A stretch of DNA of 64,000 nucleotides, from positions 623,698-687,697 of the forward strand of contig NZ_KE340297.1 in NCBI RefSeq assembly GCF_000413315.1, written 5' to 3'. The notes beneath the pieces are model-generated. The model ran no database searches, was not told the DNA's origin, and was given only the letters and a program-made list of their open reading frames with translations. Below, piece after piece: positions 8,048 to 16,360 of the stretch; the stretch's first letter is position 1, and every line of letters begins with the position of its first letter. This stretch comes from Propionibacterium sp. oral taxon 192 str. F0372. Its GTDB lineage: Bacteria; Actinomycetota; Actinomycetes; Propionibacteriales; Propionibacteriaceae. The translations under genes were made by a program, and so were the position numbers.

Positions 8048-9046
8048 ATGACAACGAATAAACCCGCATCCAATCAGGCCAACAGCGCCCCTACCCAAGC
8101 CAGCAACGACTCATCCGAAGCAAGAATGCCTCTCGCCGTCGACGTGCAGGGACTCGTGAAATGCTTCGGCACGGTGCGTGCCGTCGACGGCATCGACCTG
8201 GCCCTACGCCCTGGGGAGATCACCGCATTCCTCGGCCCCAATGGGGCAGGCAAATCGACGTCCTTGGATGTCATCCTCGGCTTCACCAAGCCCGACGCCG
8301 GAACCGTCCAGGTCTTCGGCCACCATCCGGTGCAGGCAGCCAGGAAACTGTTCACCGGCGCGATCCTCCAGGAAGGCGGTCTGCTGCCCGACTACACGGT
8401 GCGCCAAACGGTGGATGTCGTCGCCGCGATGCGCGGGGCCCGCCATGACATCCCAGCGGTCACCGAACTCACCGGGTTGTCTCCCATCCTCGGGCGCAAG
8501 GTGTCCAAATGCTCCGGCGGAGAACGCCAACGGTTGCGCCTGGCACTGGCGCTGCTGGGCAACCCCGACGTGCTGGTCCTTGATGAACCCACCGCAGGGA
8601 TGGACGTCACCGCACGCCGCCTGTTCTGGTCAGCCATCCGCGAACGCGCCGGGGCCGACAAATCGGTTCTCTTCGCCACCCACTACCTGCAAGAAGCCTC
8701 GGATTTCGCCGACCGGATCGTCATCATCAACAAGGGCCGGATCGTCGCCTCCGGATCGGTCGATGAAGTCCGTGCACTGGGTGAGGGGACCATCATCACC
8801 GCAACCTGGCCGGGGCTCGACGGCACCGACGCACTCCATCAGGCCCTGGCCCCCGTCGCCGATTCCATCCTCACCGCTCACCTGCACGGAGAACACGCCG
8901 AGATCCGCACCACCAAGCCCGACGACGTCGCCCGCCTCCTACTGACCTCAACCCCCACACACCATCTGGGCATCACCGCACTCAGCCTCGACGACATCTT
9001 CGCCGAGCTGGTCGACGAATCCGCCGAGGCCGGACCAGCCTGCTGA
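8048..9046 (+). CDS. ABC-2 type transporter ATP-binding protein
   Basis: 332-aa ATPase of a drug or lantibiotic-type exporter. Residues 30-250 form the nucleotide-binding domain: Walker A GPNGAGKST (about 63-71), signature CSGGERQR near 155, Walker B VLVLDEPTAGMD near 178 and switch His in ATHYLQEA. A C-terminal extension of about 80 residues is typical of the DrrA/NatA type. It is followed 50 bp later by its permease, then by a histidine kinase and response regulator, so the four genes probably form a stress-responsive export operon. Confidence 0.92.
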   Translation: MTTNKPASNQANSAPTQASNDSSEARMPLAVDVQGLVKCFGTVRAVDGIDLALRPGEITAFLGPNGAGKSTSLDVILGFTKPDAGTVQVFGHHPVQAARKLFTGAILQEGGLLPDYTVRQTVDVVAAMRGARHDIPAVTELTGLSPILGRKVSKCSGGERQRLRLALALLGNPDVLVLDEPTAGMDVTARRLFWSAIRERAGADKSVLFATHYLQEASDFADRIVIINKGRIVASGSVDEVRALGEGTIITATWPGLDGTDALHQALAPVADSILTAHLHGEHAEIRTTKPDDVARLLLTSTPTHHLGITALSLDDIFAELVDESAEAGPAC

Positions 9047-9096
9047 TCACGCCCCACCCCGTAGCATCATTCATGACACATAGAGGAACGAATTCC

Positions 9097-9912
9097 ATGA
9101 CTGCCACAGCAACCCACCAAGCCACTACGCCCCGGCCCGGCATCAAACGCCCCAGTCTGCTGCCCTATGTGCGTACCGAACTGCGCAACAGCCTGCTGCG
9201 AATCGACACGATCATCTTCGTCGTCATCATGCCTCTGGCCTTCTACCTCATGTTCGGTGCCATGACGGAATACGGCGACATTGACGCCGGGAACGGCACA
9301 GTCTCCGCCGTCGTCATGGTCAATATGGCAGCCTTCTCCACCGCCATAGCTGCAACAGCTCTCTCCGGCACGTGTGCCACCGAACTGACCGACGGCTGGG
9401 GACGACAAATGGCACTGTCCCCCGGCGGCATCCGCTCCTACTACCTGGTCAAGGCAGGCAGCGCGATCCTGCTGTGTCTGATCCCCGTCACCCTCATTTT
9501 CGCAGCCGGATTCATCACCGGCGCTGCATGCGACAGCCCAGGCATCTGGGCCGCCTCCTACATCCTGTGCCTGCTTCCCGCCATCCCATTCGCCCTGTAC
9601 GGGATGGCCATTGGCATGTGGTTCCCGACCCAAGGCGCGGTCGGCACGGCCACCGCATCGGTATCGGTGTGGGCCTTCCTCGCTAATATCTTCATGCCGA
9701 TAGGTGGTTTCCTATTCACCCTCGCCCACTGGACCCCGCTCTACGGGGCCGCGATGCTCGCCCAGCGCCCCATCCTGGAAAACATGGTCGTCACCGCCAC
9801 CGGTCCCATCGATGAATCCCTGTGGATTCCCGTGGTCAACTTGCTGGCGTGGACACTCCTGCTGGGTCTTATCTGCATGGTCTCCCGTCGCCGAGTGACG
9901 CTGAGGCGATGA
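9097..9912 (+). CDS. ABC-2 type transporter permease
   Basis: 271 aa with about six membrane segments, the first near residues 20-40 and the last at the C-terminus. It pairs with the ATPase encoded just upstream. AGAGGAACG lies about eight bases before ATG 9097, which favours this start over an in-frame ATG at 9073. Its stop overlaps the next start (ATGA, 9909-9912), showing translational coupling with the histidine kinase. No substrate signature is visible. Confidence 0.9.
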   Translation: MTATATHQATTPRPGIKRPSLLPYVRTELRNSLLRIDTIIFVVIMPLAFYLMFGAMTEYGDIDAGNGTVSAVVMVNMAAFSTAIAATALSGTCATELTDGWGRQMALSPGGIRSYYLVKAGSAILLCLIPVTLIFAAGFITGAACDSPGIWAASYILCLLPAIPFALYGMAIGMWFPTQGAVGTATASVSVWAFLANIFMPIGGFLFTLAHWTPLYGAAMLAQRPILENMVVTATGPIDESLWIPVVNLLAWTLLLGLICMVSRRRVTLRR

Positions 9913-11060
9913 ACAGCACAACAGAAACCGTCTCCGAGTCCTGGCCAAGGAGCCGCAGCCGACGAGGCCGACTCGGCATCGACTGGTTCTCCTCCATGTG
10001 GGTGGTGCTCCTGCTTCCCGCGGCAGCCGCCTTCCTGCTCTCCCCGCACCCGGCATGGGCGAAGGCCGTCGGAGCCGCCGGTTTCATCGGCTTCGCCTGC
10101 GTCTACATCATCGGAGTGAACCGCTCCCCCAGTCTGGAGCGATTCACCCCGGACACGGGGCTGCGCGAGGAACTCACCCCGCTGGCCGCCCCACTGCTGC
10201 ACATGAGCCTGTTCACCATCGTCACTCTGGTGGCGGCCAAATGGTGGGCCATGTGCTTCGTCCCCTTCTTCGCGGCCTTCTTCTTGTACACCACCCGGGT
10301 ACGCACTGGCATCACCGGGGCTCTTACGCTCATGGTTCTCGGCGTCGCTCTGGCTCGCCTGGGCTCATCCGAACCTGGGGTATTCCAGATATCGCTCGGA
10401 TCTTCGGCCTCGGTCTTATTCGTTCTCTTGGGCCGCTTGGAAACCGAGCAGGAACTGCGGCGCAACCGGCAACTGCGTGCCGAGGCAGCGGCTGCCGAAC
10501 GGGAGGAGATCGGCCGGAACGTGCACGATCTCCTCGGTCACTCGCTGACCGTCCTAACCCTCAAGGCGGAGGTCGCACAACGACTCATCCACCGGGACCC
10601 CGACGCGGCAGAACGGGAACTGGCAGAGATCGTCACGCTGTCCCGGGCGGCCCTGGCCGACGTGCGGGCAACCGCAACCCGGCTGCGTACCCCCGATCTT
10701 GCCAGTCAGATCGAAGCCACCCGAACCGCCTTCGCTGCTGCCGATATCAAGGCCACCATCACCGGCGAGGCATCCGACATCCCTCTACCACAACGCGAGT
10801 TACTTGCCTGGGCGCTGCGGGAAGCGACAACGAATGCCGTCCGGCATGCGGCAGCCACGCAGGTACTGGTGAGGCTATCCCCCGGGCTTCTAGTGGTGAC
10901 CGACAACGGACGTGGGATGGGCGATGCCTCCCATGGCAACGGTCTGACCGGTCTGGGTGCCCGGGTCAAGGCAGCAGGAGGCACGATGACTATCACCAGC
11001 CCAGCACCCCACCAACTGGCCGACGAGGGCCCCGGGACCGAACTGGAGGTGATTTTGTGA
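9909..11060 (+). CDS. Sensor histidine kinase, NarL/DesK-type
   Basis: 383 aa. N-terminal membrane segments span about residues 20-165, with almost no extracytoplasmic sensor, as in bacitracin or membrane-stress sensors. A HisKA_3 domain carries the phosphorylatable His206 in the NVHDLLGHSL motif. A short HATPase domain follows, with N-box REATTNAVRHA and G-boxes DNGRGMG and GLTGLGARV. The start overlaps the permease stop and its end overlaps the response-regulator start. It probably senses membrane stress or the compound exported by the adjacent transporter; that role is inferred from context. Confidence 0.92.
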   Translation: MNSTTETVSESWPRSRSRRGRLGIDWFSSMWVVLLLPAAAAFLLSPHPAWAKAVGAAGFIGFACVYIIGVNRSPSLERFTPDTGLREELTPLAAPLLHMSLFTIVTLVAAKWWAMCFVPFFAAFFLYTTRVRTGITGALTLMVLGVALARLGSSEPGVFQISLGSSASVLFVLLGRLETEQELRRNRQLRAEAAAAEREEIGRNVHDLLGHSLTVLTLKAEVAQRLIHRDPDAAERELAEIVTLSRAALADVRATATRLRTPDLASQIEATRTAFAAADIKATITGEASDIPLPQRELLAWALREATTNAVRHAAATQVLVRLSPGLLVVTDNGRGMGDASHGNGLTGLGARVKAAGGTMTITSPAPHQLADEGPGTELEVIL

Positions 11061-11671
11061 CGACCCCCATCCGCCTTCTCATCGCCGACGACCAAGCCTT
11101 GGTGCGTGGAGCCCTCGCCACCCTTCTCGGGCTGGAGCCCGACCTGGCGGTGGTCGCGCAGGTCGGCACCGGCAGCGAGGTCGTCGAATCCGTCCGGCAG
11201 TACGCTGTTGACGTCGCGCTACTGGACATCGACATGCCCGATGGTGACGGGCTGGCCGCGGCAGCGGCCCTGACCGCATCTCATCTTCCCTGCCGCAGCC
11301 TGATTGTCACCACCTTCGGACGGCCTGGCTATCTGTCTCGGGCCCTGGAGGCCGGCGCAAGCGGTTTCCTCGTCAAGGACACCCCTCCGGAACAGCTGGC
11401 CGACGCGATTCGCCGGATCCATGCCGGGCTGCGGGTTATCGACCCGACCTTGGCCCAAGAGTCGGTCCTTTTGGGCCCGAATCCGTTGACGGACCGGGAG
11501 AAGGATGTGCTGCGGCTGGCAGCCCGGGGAGCCGACGCGCACGGGATTGCGGTACAACTGCACCTAGGCGAGGGGACAGTGCGTAACTATCTATCCAGCG
11601 CGATCGCCAAAACCCAGTCCCGCAACCGTACCGAGGCAGCCCGCACCGCCGAACGCAATGGTTGGCTGTAA
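11057..11671 (+). CDS. Response regulator, NarL/FixJ family
   Basis: 204 aa starting at GTG 11057, overlapping the kinase stop by four bases. The receiver domain (residues 1-115) has the acidic pair D11-D12, phosphoacceptor D57 in LLDIDMP, Thr in IVTTFGR and Lys in LVKDTPP. The LuxR-type helix-turn-helix (about 140-200) has the usual PLTDREKDVLRLAARG opening. It is the partner of the upstream kinase and probably controls this export operon. Confidence 0.93.
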   Translation: MTTPIRLLIADDQALVRGALATLLGLEPDLAVVAQVGTGSEVVESVRQYAVDVALLDIDMPDGDGLAAAAALTASHLPCRSLIVTTFGRPGYLSRALEAGASGFLVKDTPPEQLADAIRRIHAGLRVIDPTLAQESVLLGPNPLTDREKDVLRLAARGADAHGIAVQLHLGEGTVRNYLSSAIAKTQSRNRTEAARTAERNGWL

Positions 11672-11760
11672 CCACATGGACGCGACCGCGGCATGGCCCT
11701 ACCCTTAGAAAACGCGGGGCCAGCGAGGGCCCCTGCGTGTCTGAATGAGGAGAATCCGAG

Positions 11761-12729
11761 ATGCCCACAGTCCATGTCCTGGCCACCGGCGGAACAATTT
11801 CCTCACGCTCGGCCGACAGTAGTTCTGGGGCGAATGCCACCGACAGCGCAGCCACGCTGGTGCAGGGCATCAACGAGCAGACCAGCGTGCGCAGCAGCGA
11901 CGTGCTAACCACGCTGAGCTTCCTGCTCACCTTCGCCGATCTGAGGCGCCTCAAGCAGGCCGTGGACCAAGCCCTGGCCGACGAGGAATGCACCGGGGTG
12001 GTCATCACCCACGGCACCGACACCATGGAGGAAACCGCCTTCTTCCTTGATCTGGTGCACACCAGCGATAAACCGGTGGTGTTGACCGGCGCGCAGCGCA
12101 CCGCGGATTCGTCCACACCCGATGGCCCGATGAACCTCACCGATGCCGTCGTCACGGCGGCCCATCCCGCGATGAGAGGTTGTGGGGTGCTCGTCTGTTT
12201 CGCAGGAAAGGTGTACGCCGCGCGCGGAGTGCGCAAGACGCAGACCTGGGAATTGGATGCCTTCACCGGAGATACATTGGTGGCCCGTGTGGTGCGGGGC
12301 CAACTGCAGCCGCTGGCCGTGCCACGACGGCGCCCGGCACTGCCCACCCCCGATGAGCGGTTCGATACCACCCGGGTGGAGATCGTGCCGTGTTTCCTGG
12401 GCGCGACCGCCCACATCATGCACCACTTGGTGGATCAGCCGACCGACGGGATCGTGTTGGCAGGTACCGGCATCGGCAATGCCGGACCCGATTTCGTGGA
12501 CGCGGTACACCGGGCCGCGAAGGCCTCCATCCCGGTTGTCCTGTCGACGCGGGTCGCGTGGGGGCCGGTCTTTCCGGTCTACGCAAGCGGTGGGGGCGTC
12601 GACCTGGTGGACGCCGGGGCCATCGCATCGGGTGAGCTAAGTGCTCCCCAGGCACGCATTCTCACCGCATTGCTGGTCGCGACGGGACCGGCCACCGATT
12701 TCGCCAACCGTTTCCTGCTCCATGCGTGA
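11761..12729 (+). CDS. L-asparaginase, type I/II family
   Basis: 322 aa. Hydrolyses L-asparagine to aspartate and ammonia. The nucleophile Thr12 is in ATGGTIS and the second active-site motif HGTDTMEET is at about residues 84-92 (Thr-Asp pair with the downstream Lys in the domain). No signal peptide is seen, so a cytoplasmic enzyme is likely. GAGGAGAATC precedes the ATG by a normal distance. The length fits the bacterial asparaginase family. Confidence 0.93.
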   Translation: MPTVHVLATGGTISSRSADSSSGANATDSAATLVQGINEQTSVRSSDVLTTLSFLLTFADLRRLKQAVDQALADEECTGVVITHGTDTMEETAFFLDLVHTSDKPVVLTGAQRTADSSTPDGPMNLTDAVVTAAHPAMRGCGVLVCFAGKVYAARGVRKTQTWELDAFTGDTLVARVVRGQLQPLAVPRRRPALPTPDERFDTTRVEIVPCFLGATAHIMHHLVDQPTDGIVLAGTGIGNAGPDFVDAVHRAAKASIPVVLSTRVAWGPVFPVYASGGGVDLVDAGAIASGELSAPQARILTALLVATGPATDFANRFLLHA

Positions 12730-12733
12730 GGCT

Positions 12734-12812
12734 GCCCGCGCACGGTGGTGAAATCCCCGGCTCCTGCGGTACTCGCCCTCCCCGCAGCTTTGCCCACGCG
12801 CGGTGGTGAGAT
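12734..12812. repeat. Two imperfect direct repeats after the asparaginase gene
   Basis: A 21-base element with core CGGTGGTGA occurs at about 12734-12754 and 12792-12812, with a few mismatches, 58 bp apart. Function unknown. The region 12730-13262 otherwise holds the DnaA-box cluster and no gene. Confidence 0.45.
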
Positions 12813-12888
12813 ACACCCGCACACCGGGGACCCCGGCGCCGCTCCACACTCCTCGAACCGCATCCTGCGCCCCACATCACCCGCGGAG

Positions 12889-13136
12889 TTGTCCACATCC
12901 CCCGACTCTGGCTGTGGACAACGAGCCCACTGGGGGATCAAGACATTGACCTCTCCTGCGTCATCCACCCCTCTGAGAAAATCTCAGTAAAAAATCAATA
13001 CATATTTGTATCGGCTAGTCGTGCCGAGGTTTTTTCGGCCCTTTCCGCACCCGGGCGTGTCGTCCACAAGACTTGTCCACCGACCCACTAGGTGAATCCC
13101 CAACTCCTGAATGTTTTCCACAGAGCCTGTGGAAAA
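12889..13136. promoter_or_regulatory. Cluster of six DnaA-box-like sites upstream of dnaB
   Basis: Two perfect high-GC DnaA boxes: TTGTCCACA at 12889-12897 and its reverse complement at 12913-12921. Four sites have one mismatch: TCGTCCACA 13060-13068, TTGTCCACC 13073-13081, TTTTCCACA 13114-13122 and TGTGGAAAA 13128-13136. The last two form a perfect 9+5+9 inverted repeat. Between the two groups lies an AT-rich stretch (about 12975-13010) with the inverted repeat CTGAGA-AAA-TCTCAG. The cluster ends seven bases before the dnaB promoter -35 element. It may control dnaB or titrate DnaA; no dnaA or dnaN gene is in the window, so I do not call it oriC. Confidence 0.65.
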
Positions 13137-13142
13137 GTCGGG

Positions 13143-13171
13143 TTGGCGTTGCTTCATCAAATCGTTACACT
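13143..13171 (+). promoter_or_regulatory. Predicted sigma-A promoter of dnaB
   Basis: TTGGCG (13143-13148) and TACACT (13166-13171) are separated by 17 bp. The palindromic DnaA-box pair lies just upstream. Confidence 0.5.
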
Positions 13172-13262
13172 GCCCGTGCGAAAGATGGTGCCGGGGCATC
13201 TCGTAGCCCCTGTTATGCCTTTCAAAGGTCCGGCATCATAGGTCTGGAGCAGGAGGCAGGAC

Positions 13263-14615
13263 ATGTACGACGACGAGCTTCCGCCCGACGAAAGCCGTGA
13301 CACTCTTGGACGCGTCCCACCCCAGGACTTCACTGCGGAACAGGCGGTGCTGGGTGCGATGCTGTCGTCAAAAGACGCCATCGCGGAGGTGCTGGAGATC
13401 ATCCAGCCCGCCGATTTCTACCGCCCGGCCCACGAGTTGGTCTACCAAGCGATCATTGATCTCTACGGGCACGGTGAGCCAGCCGATGCGGTCACCGTCG
13501 CCGCTGAGTTGGAGCGCCGCGGCGAACTGACCCGCGCAGGAGGACACGTCGGCCTGATCGAGTTGGTTGCCTCCATCTCAGTAGCCGCAAATGCCTCCTA
13601 CTATGCGAAAATCGTCCACGACAAGGCGATTCTGCGTCGCCTTGTGGATGCATCGATCAAGATCGCCCAGCTCGGATACCAGGGGCAAGGCGATGTGTCC
13701 GACATCGTCGACCTCGCCCAGCAGACCATCTACGACGTCGCCGAGGGTAAAAGGTCAGAGGACTACACGGTGCTGGGTGAACTGATTCAACCCACCTACG
13801 ACGAGATCGAGGCCATCACCGCACGTGGTGACGGGCTCAGCGGGGTGCCCACTGGATTCTCCGCACTCGATGAACTCACCAACGGCCTACACGGTGGCCA
13901 GATGATCATCATCGCGGCCCGTCCGGCCGTCGGCAAATCGACCCTGGCCCTAGACTTCGCCAGGGCGGCGTCGATCAGGCACGGCATGGCCACAGCCTTC
14001 TTCTCGCTGGAGATGTCGAAATCGGAGATCGTCATGAGACTGATGTCGGCCGAGGCGCAGGTGATGCTGGGGTCGATCCGCAACGGGCATCTGGATGAGA
14101 ACGGCTGGGATCGCATAGCTAACCGGATGGCCTCTTTCGAGAAAGCCCCGCTGTACATCGACGACTCCCCCAACCTGACGATGATGGAGATTCGTGCCAA
14201 GGCCCGACGGCTCAAGCAGAAGAACGACCTCAAGATGGTGGTCATCGACTACATGCAGCTGATGAGTTCTGGCAAGAAGGTGGAATCCCGCCAGTTGGAG
14301 GTCTCGGAATTCTCCCGTCAGATCAAGCTGCTCGCCAAGGAACTCGATATCCCGGTGGTCGCGCTGTCTCAGCTCAACCGTGGCCCGGAGACCCGTTCGG
14401 ATAAGAAACCGATGCTCAGCGACCTGCGCGAGTCAGGTTCACTGGAGCAGGACGCCGACATCGTCATCCTGCTGCACCGCGAGGACGTCTACGACCGGGA
14501 GAACCGCCCAGGTGAAGCCGATCTGATCATCGCCAAGCACCGCAACGGACGCACCGACACCATCCCGGTCACCTTCCAGGGCCACTACTCACGGTTCGTC
14601 GACATGCCTGACTGA
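13263..14615 (+). CDS. dnaB: Replicative DNA helicase
   Basis: 450-aa hexameric helicase that unwinds the fork 5'-3'. The N-terminal primase-interaction domain spans about residues 15-120, beginning PPQDFTAEQAVLGAML. The RecA-like ATPase starts near 180, with Walker A AARPAVGKST at about 218-227 and the Walker B region LKMVVIDYMQLM. Other helicase motifs (VALSQLNRG, DLRESGSLEQDAD) are intact and no intein is present. GGAGGCAGGAC precedes the ATG. It stands alone rather than in an rpsF-ssb-rpsR-rplI operon within view. Confidence 0.97.
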   Translation: MYDDELPPDESRDTLGRVPPQDFTAEQAVLGAMLSSKDAIAEVLEIIQPADFYRPAHELVYQAIIDLYGHGEPADAVTVAAELERRGELTRAGGHVGLIELVASISVAANASYYAKIVHDKAILRRLVDASIKIAQLGYQGQGDVSDIVDLAQQTIYDVAEGKRSEDYTVLGELIQPTYDEIEAITARGDGLSGVPTGFSALDELTNGLHGGQMIIIAARPAVGKSTLALDFARAASIRHGMATAFFSLEMSKSEIVMRLMSAEAQVMLGSIRNGHLDENGWDRIANRMASFEKAPLYIDDSPNLTMMEIRAKARRLKQKNDLKMVVIDYMQLMSSGKKVESRQLEVSEFSRQIKLLAKELDIPVVALSQLNRGPETRSDKKPMLSDLRESGSLEQDADIVILLHREDVYDRENRPGEADLIIAKHRNGRTDTIPVTFQGHYSRFVDMPD

Positions 14616-14854
14616 GCAGGCTGTATGCGCCGCAGTGCCATGACACCGGAGCGCCACGACGGCCTGTGCGCAGTGTCTACCCAGCCATCACCGGCTGATG
14701 CGGAATACCTCCTCGGCGAGCACAATGAACGAGCACCAGCATTAGGGCTCCAAGCGAGCAGACCCGTGACCAGCCAGACCCACAGCCAGGGGCCAGGCAT
14801 CACGCATCTGCGGCTTGTCGCAGCCCCAGGCACGCATCCGGCCAGCTCCCGACG

Positions 14855-14860
14855 TAGGCT
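14855..14860 (+). promoter_or_regulatory. Leaderless -10 element of the SDR gene
   Basis: TAGGCT ends six bases before ATG 14867, and no ribosome site is visible. This is the spacing expected if transcription begins at or next to the start codon. Confidence 0.5.
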
Positions 14861-14866
14861 TTTACC

Positions 14867-15691
14867 ATGCCGAAGACGATCATCATCACCGGGGCCAGCG
14901 ACGGCATCGGAGCCGCCGCCGTCAAGCGACTGCACGCCATGGGCCACTACGTCGTCGTGGTAGGTCGCGATCCCGAGCGCACCCGTGCGGTCGCCGAGCC
15001 ACTCGGTGCCCCTTACCACCTGGCCGATTTCTTGGTCCTCGACGACGTAGAACGCCTCGCCGGTGAGCTGCTGGCGAACTACCCGAAGATGGAGGTGCTG
15101 GCGAATAACGCCGGGGGCACATTCGAGGCCCCGCGTGCCACCACCATTGATGGTCACGAGAAGACCTTCCAGCTCAATTACCTGTCCTCTTGGTATCTCA
15201 CCGACCTGCTCACCGAACGGCTGGTAGAGAATCAGGCGACGGTCATCAACACCTCCTCAATGGCCCACTGGCTGATGTCACGGTTCAAGATCGACGATCT
15301 GGAATTGACCAAGGGATGGACCCCCGAACGCGCCTACGGCAACGCAAAACTCGCGATGATCCTGCACGCACGCCAACTCCATGACCGTTACTACGCCGAA
15401 GGGCTGAAGGCCATCTCGCTACACCCCGGGGTGATTAACTCCTCTTTCGCAACCGGTCAGGAGAACCGGATCGGCAAGCTCTACTCCCTGGCCCGCCGGG
15501 GCTTCGCTACCCCCGAGGACGGTGCCAAGCAGCTGATCCGCTTCGCCGACCAGAAGGCTGGGCTCAACTATCCATCGGGTCGCTATTTCGTCAACGGTTC
15601 GCCGTCGTTCACCCATCCGAAGGCCGCCAACGATGAGCTAGCCGCACGGCTGTGGTCGCTGACCGAGATCATGCTGGCTTCGCGTCGCTGA
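14867..15691 (+). CDS. Short-chain dehydrogenase/reductase
   Basis: 274-aa NAD(P)-dependent oxidoreductase of the classical SDR fold. The nucleotide-binding motif TGASDGIG is at residues 8-15, NNAGG follows the fourth strand, the catalytic serine pair is in NTSSMA and the active-site YGNAK gives Tyr and Lys. The overall plan resembles retinol dehydrogenase or protochlorophyllide-reductase-like SDRs. The substrate cannot be assigned. It is a single-gene unit, facing the FKBP gene across a hairpin. Confidence 0.9.
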   Translation: MPKTIIITGASDGIGAAAVKRLHAMGHYVVVVGRDPERTRAVAEPLGAPYHLADFLVLDDVERLAGELLANYPKMEVLANNAGGTFEAPRATTIDGHEKTFQLNYLSSWYLTDLLTERLVENQATVINTSSMAHWLMSRFKIDDLELTKGWTPERAYGNAKLAMILHARQLHDRYYAEGLKAISLHPGVINSSFATGQENRIGKLYSLARRGFATPEDGAKQLIRFADQKAGLNYPSGRYFVNGSPSFTHPKAANDELAARLWSLTEIMLASRR

Positions 15692-15721
15692 CCAGGACTC
15701 ACCGATCGGCAACGATGCGAA

Positions 15722-15751
15722 GGGCTCCCCGCCGCAATGGCTGGAGAGCCC
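15722..15751. terminator. Possible bidirectional terminator between SDR and FKBP genes
   Basis: GGGCTC (15722-15727) pairs with GAGCCC (15746-15751) in the space between two convergent genes. There is no T-tract, so this is only a candidate. Confidence 0.35.
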
Positions 15752-15766
15752 CGTCGTGTATGGGCG

Positions 15767-16135
15767 TCAGTTGACCGCGCGCAGCTCGCAGACGAAGATC
15801 AGGGCCTCATTGGGACCGATGACCCCGGGAATACCGCGGGGACCGTAGGCCATCGAACCAGGAATGACCAGTTTGCGGCGACCACCGACCCTCATCCCCT
15901 GGACGCCCTGATCCCAGCCGGTGATGACCTGCCCCACCCCCAGCTGGAAGCTGAGCGGCTCGCCGCGATTGTACGATGCATCGAACTCTTTGTGAGAGTC
16001 GAAACCGACACCCACGTAATCGACGTCGACCAGTGACCCGGCGGCGGCCTCGGTGCCGTCTCCGACGACCTCGTCGATGATGACCAGTTCGGTGGGGGCC
16101 GCACCCCCGGGATGCTCAACAACAGGCTTGGACAT
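15767..16135 (-). CDS. FKBP-type peptidyl-prolyl cis-trans isomerase
   Basis: 122-aa single-domain FKBP, probably cytoplasmic, that catalyses proline isomerisation during folding. Family landmarks are VDVDYVGVG, FDASYNRGEPLSFQLG, VITGWDQGVQGMRVGGRRKL and the IPGSMAYG loop near residue 90. TAGGCT lies six bases upstream of its ATG with no ribosome site, so a leaderless transcript is predicted. Confidence 0.93.
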   Translation of the reverse strand: MSKPVVEHPGGAAPTELVIIDEVVGDGTEAAAGSLVDVDYVGVGFDSHKEFDASYNRGEPLSFQLGVGQVITGWDQGVQGMRVGGRRKLVIPGSMAYGPRGIPGVIGPNEALIFVCELRAVN

Positions 16136-16251
16136 GCGTCGAGCCTAACGGCTCTCCACCGCACACGACGCCGCATGGTCCTTCCCCGGCGTTTCGCACG
16201 TCGGCTAAACCGCGTCCACGTCGCCTAAGCCGTACAAGCCGCACGGTGGAC

Positions 16252-16290
16252 ACCTCGTACGAGGTTGCCACACCGTACCGGCAAGCCGGT
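16252..16290. promoter_or_regulatory. Two perfect inverted repeats upstream of malQ
   Basis: ACCTCGTACGAGGT at 16252-16265 is a perfect palindrome. ACCGGC-AA-GCCGGT at 16277-16290 is a perfect 6+2+6 inverted repeat. They lie 70-110 bp before the malQ start and may be operator sites; no regulator gene is adjacent. Confidence 0.4.
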
Positions 16291-16360
16291 CGGGCTGAGG
16301 CACAATGGCGATGAACAACGGGGAGGCCCCACTGCCCGCATGCACAGGAAGGTTTGGTTG

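Noticed and set aside
9998-11671. 557-codon ORF reading through the kinase gene into the response regulator
   Set aside because: Its first 350 codons are an out-of-frame reading of the histidine kinase; the true regulator starts at GTG 11057.
12889-13136. Calling the DnaA-box cluster the chromosomal origin
   Set aside because: No dnaA, dnaN or other origin genes are in the window, and DnaA boxes also occur at regulated promoters and titration sites.
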